Source: Prochlorococcus marinus CUG1435
Lineage (GTDB): Bacteria > Cyanobacteriota > Cyanobacteriia > PCC-6307 > Cyanobiaceae
DNA length: 64,000 bases
Reading direction: 5' to 3'
Assembly: GCA_017644375.1 (NCBI GenBank)
Contig: JAEPLP010000001.1
Location: 1,286,001-1,350,000 of the forward strand
A program made the position numbers and the translations under genes. The notes under the pieces are model-generated. The model was given only the letters and a program-made list of their open reading frames with translations, searched no databases and was not told the origin of the DNA. This document shows, in pieces, positions 60,002 through 64,000 of this stretch (within the stretch, counting starts at the first letter, position 1; each line of letters opens with the position of its first letter).

Positions 60002-60760
60002 TTATTGAGGTTCTGAAAGCACCTTCCCATTCTGTGCTTCTTGTGCAACTTTTCTCAAGTCATCACAACCCTCTTTTAATGTTGGGTAAGCAAACATTCC
60101 ACTACCTGCAATAAAGCAATTAGCACCAGCATCAGCACATTGTGAAATAGTCCAATTTGCTTTTATGCCGCCATCAACTTCAATGTCTACATTTAAATTT
60201 TTCTCAATAATAAAGTTTCTTATTTTCCTGATTTTATTAAGCATTGTTGGTATATAAGCTTGTCCGCCAAAACCTGGATTGACAGTCATAACCAAAACAT
60301 GATCAACCATATCCATAATATTTTCAATCATTTCAAATGGAGTATGAGGATTTAACGCAACAGAAGGGGATCCGCCTAAGTCTCTTATTTTCCCAAGAAC
60401 TCTATGCAGATGAATATTTGCTTCGGCATGAGCTATTACTACACCTGGCTCACCATTTACTCCTTTTGTAGCGTTTACATAAGATTCAAGCATAGTTTCA
60501 CAATTGTATTGGCTAACCATTAATTGGGTTTCAAAAGGGACATTGCAATATTTTCTGCATGCAGCAATCATTTCAGGACCGAAAGTAAGATTTGGAACAA
60601 AATTTCCATCCATTACATCAAATTGAATTCTGTCAACTCCAGCTTCCTCAAGTTCCTTAACACATGCCCCCATATTTGCCCAATCTGCAGGTAAAACAGA
60701 AGGAATTATTTGGATTGGTCTATTAACACCAGCTAAATTTTTTTGATTTGACTCAGTCAT
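60002..60760 (-). CDS. rpe: Ribulose-phosphate 3-epimerase
   Basis: 252 residues. IIPSVLPADWANMG, then DVMDGNFVPNLTFGP (metal-binding D), MTVNPGFGGQ and EVDGGIKANW are the Rpe motifs. Interconverts ribulose-5-P and xylulose-5-P in the Calvin and pentose phosphate cycles. Convergent with ccsA and divergent from glpX, another Calvin-cycle gene. Confidence 0.96.
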   Translation of the reverse strand: MTESNQKNLAGVNRPIQIIPSVLPADWANMGACVKELEEAGVDRIQFDVMDGNFVPNLTFGPEMIAACRKYCNVPFETQLMVSQYNCETMLESYVNATKGVNGEPGVVIAHAEANIHLHRVLGKIRDLGGSPSVALNPHTPFEMIENIMDMVDHVLVMTVNPGFGGQAYIPTMLNKIRKIRNFIIEKNLNVDIEVDGGIKANWTISQCADAGANCFIAGSGMFAYPTLKEGCDDLRKVAQEAQNGKVLSEPQ

Positions 60761-60947
60761 TTAATTTTTAAAATATTTAATAAAGATACTATATTTAGTT
60801 GTTTATTCCTAATTTCAAGTCACGGCCTGATAAAGTAACAGCTGTAAAGAGTTAAAAAAGCTTATTAGCATAATAATTCTCAAAAAAAATGTCATTTTTT
60901 ATGAGATCATACTCAAAACCTTTTAGAAAATCCTCAAAAATTTAATT

Positions 60948-61949
60948 GTGAATCAAACATTAATTCAAGAAATTCTCGAAGTCGTCGAGCAAGCAGCAAT
61001 TGCCTCAGCAAAACTTACAGGACTTGGTCAAAAAGATGAAGCTGATGCTGCAGCTGTCGAAGCAATGAGATTGCGAATGGGCAAAATTGAAATGAAAGGA
61101 AAAATTGTTATAGGTGAAGGTGAAAGAGATGAAGCACCAATGCTGTATATAGGTGAAGAGGTTGGAAGTGGAAGTGGACCAGGGGTTGATTTTGCAGTAG
61201 ATCCTTGTGAAGGAACTAACCTTTGTGCAAATAATCAAAGAGGCTCTATGGCAGTTTTAGCTGCCTCTGATACTGGCGGTCTTTTTAATGCTCCTGATTT
61301 TTATATGAATAAATTAGCAGCTCCCCCTGCTGCAAAAGGAAAAGTAGATATTAGAAATTCTGCAACTGAAAACTTGAAGATACTCAGTGATTGTTTGGAT
61401 CTTTCTATAGATGAACTTACTGTTGTTGTTATGGATAGAACCAGACATAAAGATTTAATTAAAGAGATTCGAGGGTGTGGTGCAAAAGTACAACCAATCT
61501 CTGATGGTGATGTTCAAGCCGCTATTGCATGTGGTTTTGCAGGTACTGGAACACATTGCTTGATGGGTATAGGAGCTGCTCCAGAAGGTGTTATTTCGGC
61601 TGCTGCAATGAGAGCTCTAGGGGGCCACTTTCAAGGACAATTAGTTTATGATCCAGCAATTGCTCAAACTTCTGAATGGGCTGATTATACAAAAGAAGGA
61701 AATATTAAACGTCTTAATGAAATGGGAATAACTGATATAGATAAAATCTATGAAGCTAACGAATTGGCCTCGGGAGAAAATGTTGTTTTTGCTGGTAGTG
61801 GAATAACTGATGGATTATTATTTGACGGAGTTAAATTTGAAAGGGATTGTGTTAGAACAAGCAGCCTAGTAATTAGTACATTAGATAGTACTGCAAGATT
61901 CACAAATACTGTCCATATAAAAGATGGTGCTAAGAGTATCAGCCTTTAA
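60948..61949 (+). CDS. glpX: Class II fructose-1,6-/sedoheptulose-1,7-bisphosphatase
   Basis: 333 residues from GTG at 60948. [21 protein letters not shown], then [20 protein letters not shown]. GlpX-type enzyme; in cyanobacteria it dephosphorylates both FBP and SBP in the Calvin cycle. GTG start has no strong SD. hemA follows 18 nt later. Confidence 0.95.
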   Translation: MNQTLIQEILEVVEQAAIASAKLTGLGQKDEADAAAVEAMRLRMGKIEMKGKIVIGEGERDEAPMLYIGEEVGSGSGPGVDFAVDPCEGTNLCANNQRGSMAVLAASDTGGLFNAPDFYMNKLAAPPAAKGKVDIRNSATENLKILSDCLDLSIDELTVVVMDRTRHKDLIKEIRGCGAKVQPISDGDVQAAIACGFAGTGTHCLMGIGAAPEGVISAAAMRALGGHFQGQLVYDPAIAQTSEWADYTKEGNIKRLNEMGITDIDKIYEANELASGENVVFAGSGITDGLLFDGVKFERDCVRTSSLVISTLDSTARFTNTVHIKDGAKSISL

Positions 61950-61967
61950 AAATTCACTTTTAATTTT

Positions 61968-63278
61968 ATGCATATTGTTGTCGTCGGACTAAGTCATCGC
62001 ACGGCACCTGTCGAAGTGCGTGAGAAGTTAAGTATTCCTGACCAATCAATAACAGAATCGTTGAAAGCATTAAAAGCTTTCTCTGACGTGTTGGAGGTGT
62101 CAATTTTAAGTACTTGTAATAGGTTAGAAATATATGCGTTAGTAAAAGATAAAAATACTGGTATTTCATCTATTAAAGAATTTATATCAGATTATTCAGG
62201 AATTATCTTTGAAGATTTAAATCCACATCTATTTTGCTTTAGACAAGAAGATGCAGTTTTACATTTGATGAAAGTTTCGGCAGGACTCGACAGCCTCGTA
62301 CTAGGCGAAGGACAAATCCTTTCGCAGGTAAAAAAAATGATGAGATTGGGTCAAGAGAATCAGTCTACTGGGCCTATTCTTAATAGATTATTAACTCAAT
62401 CTGTTAGTACAGGTAAGAAAGTTAGATCTGAAACAAATTTAGGAACCGGAGCTGTATCAATAAGTTCAGCAGCAGTAGAACTTGCTCAATTGAAAATTGG
62501 ACAAGAAAAGGGGTTTGATAATCTCGTTAGTTTGGAATCAGAGAAGGTTCTTGTAGTTGGAGCCGGACGAATGAGTAGGCTTTTAATAACGCACTTGAAA
62601 TCAAAAGGTTGTAATAAGCTCATTCTTGTTAATAGAAATATTGATAGAGCATTAAATCTTGCGAAAGACTTCCCGGACTTAGAAATTTTTTGTAAAGGGT
62701 TAAATGAATTGGATGAAAATATATCAATATCTTCTCTTGTTTTCACTAGTACAGCCTCAGAAGTACCGATAATTGATCTCGCTAAAATTGAAAAATTAAA
62801 TTTGAATAATAAACTTAAATTTATTGATATTGGAGTGCCGAGAAATATATCTAATGATGTTAAACAGCATCAGTTTGTAAAATCATTTGATGTAGATGAC
62901 CTACAAGAGGTCGTTTCAAGAAATCAAGAATTTAGGCAGAAAATTGCAAAAGAAGCAGAATCTTTAGTTGAAGAAGAAAGAATCATTTTTCTAGAGTGGT
63001 GGGCAAGTTTAGAGGCCGTTCCAGTCATTAATAAACTTCGATCTGATTTAGAGTTAATAAGAAAAGAGGAATTGCAAAAAGCACTTAGTAGAATGGGCCC
63101 AGATTTCTCTGCAAGAGAAAGAAAAGTTGTGGAAGCTTTGACTAAAGGAATTATCAATAAAATACTTCATACACCTGTTACTAAGTTGAGAAGTCCTCAA
63201 TCAAGAGAGGAAAGACAAGCTTCTTTAAAAATTGTTGAAAAATTGTTTTCTTTGGAGGATGAGGATAAAAAGAGCTAA
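61968..63278 (+). CDS. hemA: Glutamyl-tRNA reductase
   Basis: 436 residues. SHRTAPVEVREK near the N-terminus, catalytic Cys50 in STCNRLE, NADPH-binding VLVVGAGRMSRLL and a helical dimerisation tail. First committed step of tetrapyrrole (heme and chlorophyll) synthesis, making glutamate-1-semialdehyde. Placed between glpX and glgC, a common cyanobacterial order. Confidence 0.96.
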   Translation: MHIVVVGLSHRTAPVEVREKLSIPDQSITESLKALKAFSDVLEVSILSTCNRLEIYALVKDKNTGISSIKEFISDYSGIIFEDLNPHLFCFRQEDAVLHLMKVSAGLDSLVLGEGQILSQVKKMMRLGQENQSTGPILNRLLTQSVSTGKKVRSETNLGTGAVSISSAAVELAQLKIGQEKGFDNLVSLESEKVLVVGAGRMSRLLITHLKSKGCNKLILVNRNIDRALNLAKDFPDLEIFCKGLNELDENISISSLVFTSTASEVPIIDLAKIEKLNLNNKLKFIDIGVPRNISNDVKQHQFVKSFDVDDLQEVVSRNQEFRQKIAKEAESLVEEERIIFLEWWASLEAVPVINKLRSDLELIRKEELQKALSRMGPDFSARERKVVEALTKGIINKILHTPVTKLRSPQSREERQASLKIVEKLFSLEDEDKKS

Positions 63279-63408
63279 ATTTTTCTTATTTATATTAAGT
63301 TTTTCTAGTGATTTAATGAAATACCTTCGTAAACTGACCATTACTGTTTCTAAATTTACCCATAATCAGTTACTTTAGTTAGTTGTATCTCTACCTCCAT
63401 TAGATTGA

Positions 63409-64000
63409 ATGAAGCGTGTGTTAGCCATCATCCTCGGAGGAGGAAAAGGTTCTAGACTTTACCCTTTAACAAAAATGAGGGCGAAGCCTGCTGTGCCATT
63501 AGCAGGTAAGTATCGTTTAATTGATATCCCAATTAGTAATTGTATTAATTCAGGCATAGAAAAAATGTACGTATTGACTCAGTTCAATAGTGCATCTCTA
63601 AATAGACATATAGGAAGAACCTATAATTTAAATGGTCCCTTTGGTCAGGGATTTGTGGAAGTTTTAGCTGCGCAACAGACTCCTGATAGCCCAAAGTGGT
63701 TTGAAGGTACTGCTGATGCTGTAAGAAAATACCAATGGTTATTTCAAGAATGGGATGTGGACGAATATTTAATATTGTCAGGTGATCAACTGTATAGAAT
63801 GGATTACAGTTTATTTGTGCAACATCATAGAGATAATGGAGCTGATTTAACTGTAGCAGCTTTACCAGTTGATGAAGCCCAAGCAGAAGGTTTTGGCCTC
63901 ATGAGAACAGATGATTTAGGAAATATAAAAGAATTCAGTGAAAAACCTACTGGAGAGAAGTTGAAGGCAATGGCAGTAGATACTTCAAAATTTGGATTAA
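63409..64000 (+). CDS. glgC: Glucose-1-phosphate adenylyltransferase, cut by the window end
   Basis: First 197 codons from ATG 63409. The N-terminal [37 protein letters not shown] is the sugar-nucleotide and activator region of ADP-glucose pyrophosphorylase; [18 protein letters not shown]-like and [11 protein letters not shown] follow. It makes ADP-glucose for glycogen. The C-terminal beta-helix domain lies beyond the window. Confidence 0.93.
   Translation, partial: MKRVLAIILGGGKGSRLYPLTKMRAKPAVPLAGKYRLIDIPISNCINSGIEKMYVLTQFNSASLNRHIGRTYNLNGPFGQGFVEVLAAQQTPDSPKWFEGTADAVRKYQWLFQEWDVDEYLILSGDQLYRMDYSLFVQHHRDNGADLTVAALPVDEAQAEGFGLMRTDDLGNIKEFSEKPTGEKLKAMAVDTSKFGL

Overview
The window looks like a chromosomal segment of a high-light-adapted Prochlorococcus marinus. 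The DNA is very AT-rich with short intergenic gaps. It carries a high-light-inducible (Hli) protein, petN, pcyA, thf1/psb29, chlP, sipA, a single-domain ferredoxin sulfite reductase, a bifunctional-type glpX phosphatase, and many very small membrane-protein genes of the kind seen in marine picocyanobacteria. The assignment rests on protein recognition by eye; no database search was possible.

Layout. (a) 1-10.6 kb is an accessory-type field of about 35 mostly unnamed small genes on both strands. It includes an Hli protein, DUF1651, DUF3303, DUF1499, a Trp-rich small protein, a DnaJ-type zinc-finger protein and several 13-56 residue genes; the only full-size enzyme is a short-chain dehydrogenase. 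(b) 10.7-12.6 kb holds a TrkA/RCK potassium channel, a c-type cytochrome and an LptA/OstA-like periplasmic protein. (c) 12.6-19.2 kb is a phosphate/arsenate module: pstS, then arsJ and an ArsJ-associated gap on the opposite strand, then arsR, then pstCAB. The same 16-bp inverted repeat (ATCAAA-N4-TTTGAT) occurs before pstS, between gap and arsR, and between arsR and pstC, which suggests one ArsR regulon for arsenate efflux and phosphate uptake. (d) 20.4-26.2 kb is a four-gene ligase-associated DNA-repair operon (exonuclease, ATP-dependent ligase, Lhr-type helicase, PdeM-like phosphoesterase). (e) 26.2-32.8 kb is a second field of small unknown genes plus a DUF2130 protein and a stand-alone IF2 N-terminal-like domain. 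(f) 32.8-64 kb is mostly conserved core: petN, thf1, clpP, ftsH, sipA, an M16 peptidase pair, pcyA, devBCA, a glycosyltransferase, rpsB-tsf, recG, VanX- and VanY-like peptidases, sir, glyS, chlP, typA, lptB, ccsA, rpe, glpX, hemA and the start of glgC.

How the genes work together. PstSCAB imports phosphate but cannot fully exclude arsenate. GAPDH converts arsenate plus glyceraldehyde-3-phosphate into 1-arseno-3-phosphoglycerate, which ArsJ exports. ArsR carries the CVC arsenite-binding signature and is the likely switch. The leader of rpsB can fold into a pseudoknot with two long perfect helices and is a candidate autoregulatory element for ribosomal protein S2. Several tiny genes without a known function have clear translational features: strong Shine-Dalgarno sequences, start/stop overlaps with neighbours, or paralogues elsewhere in the window.
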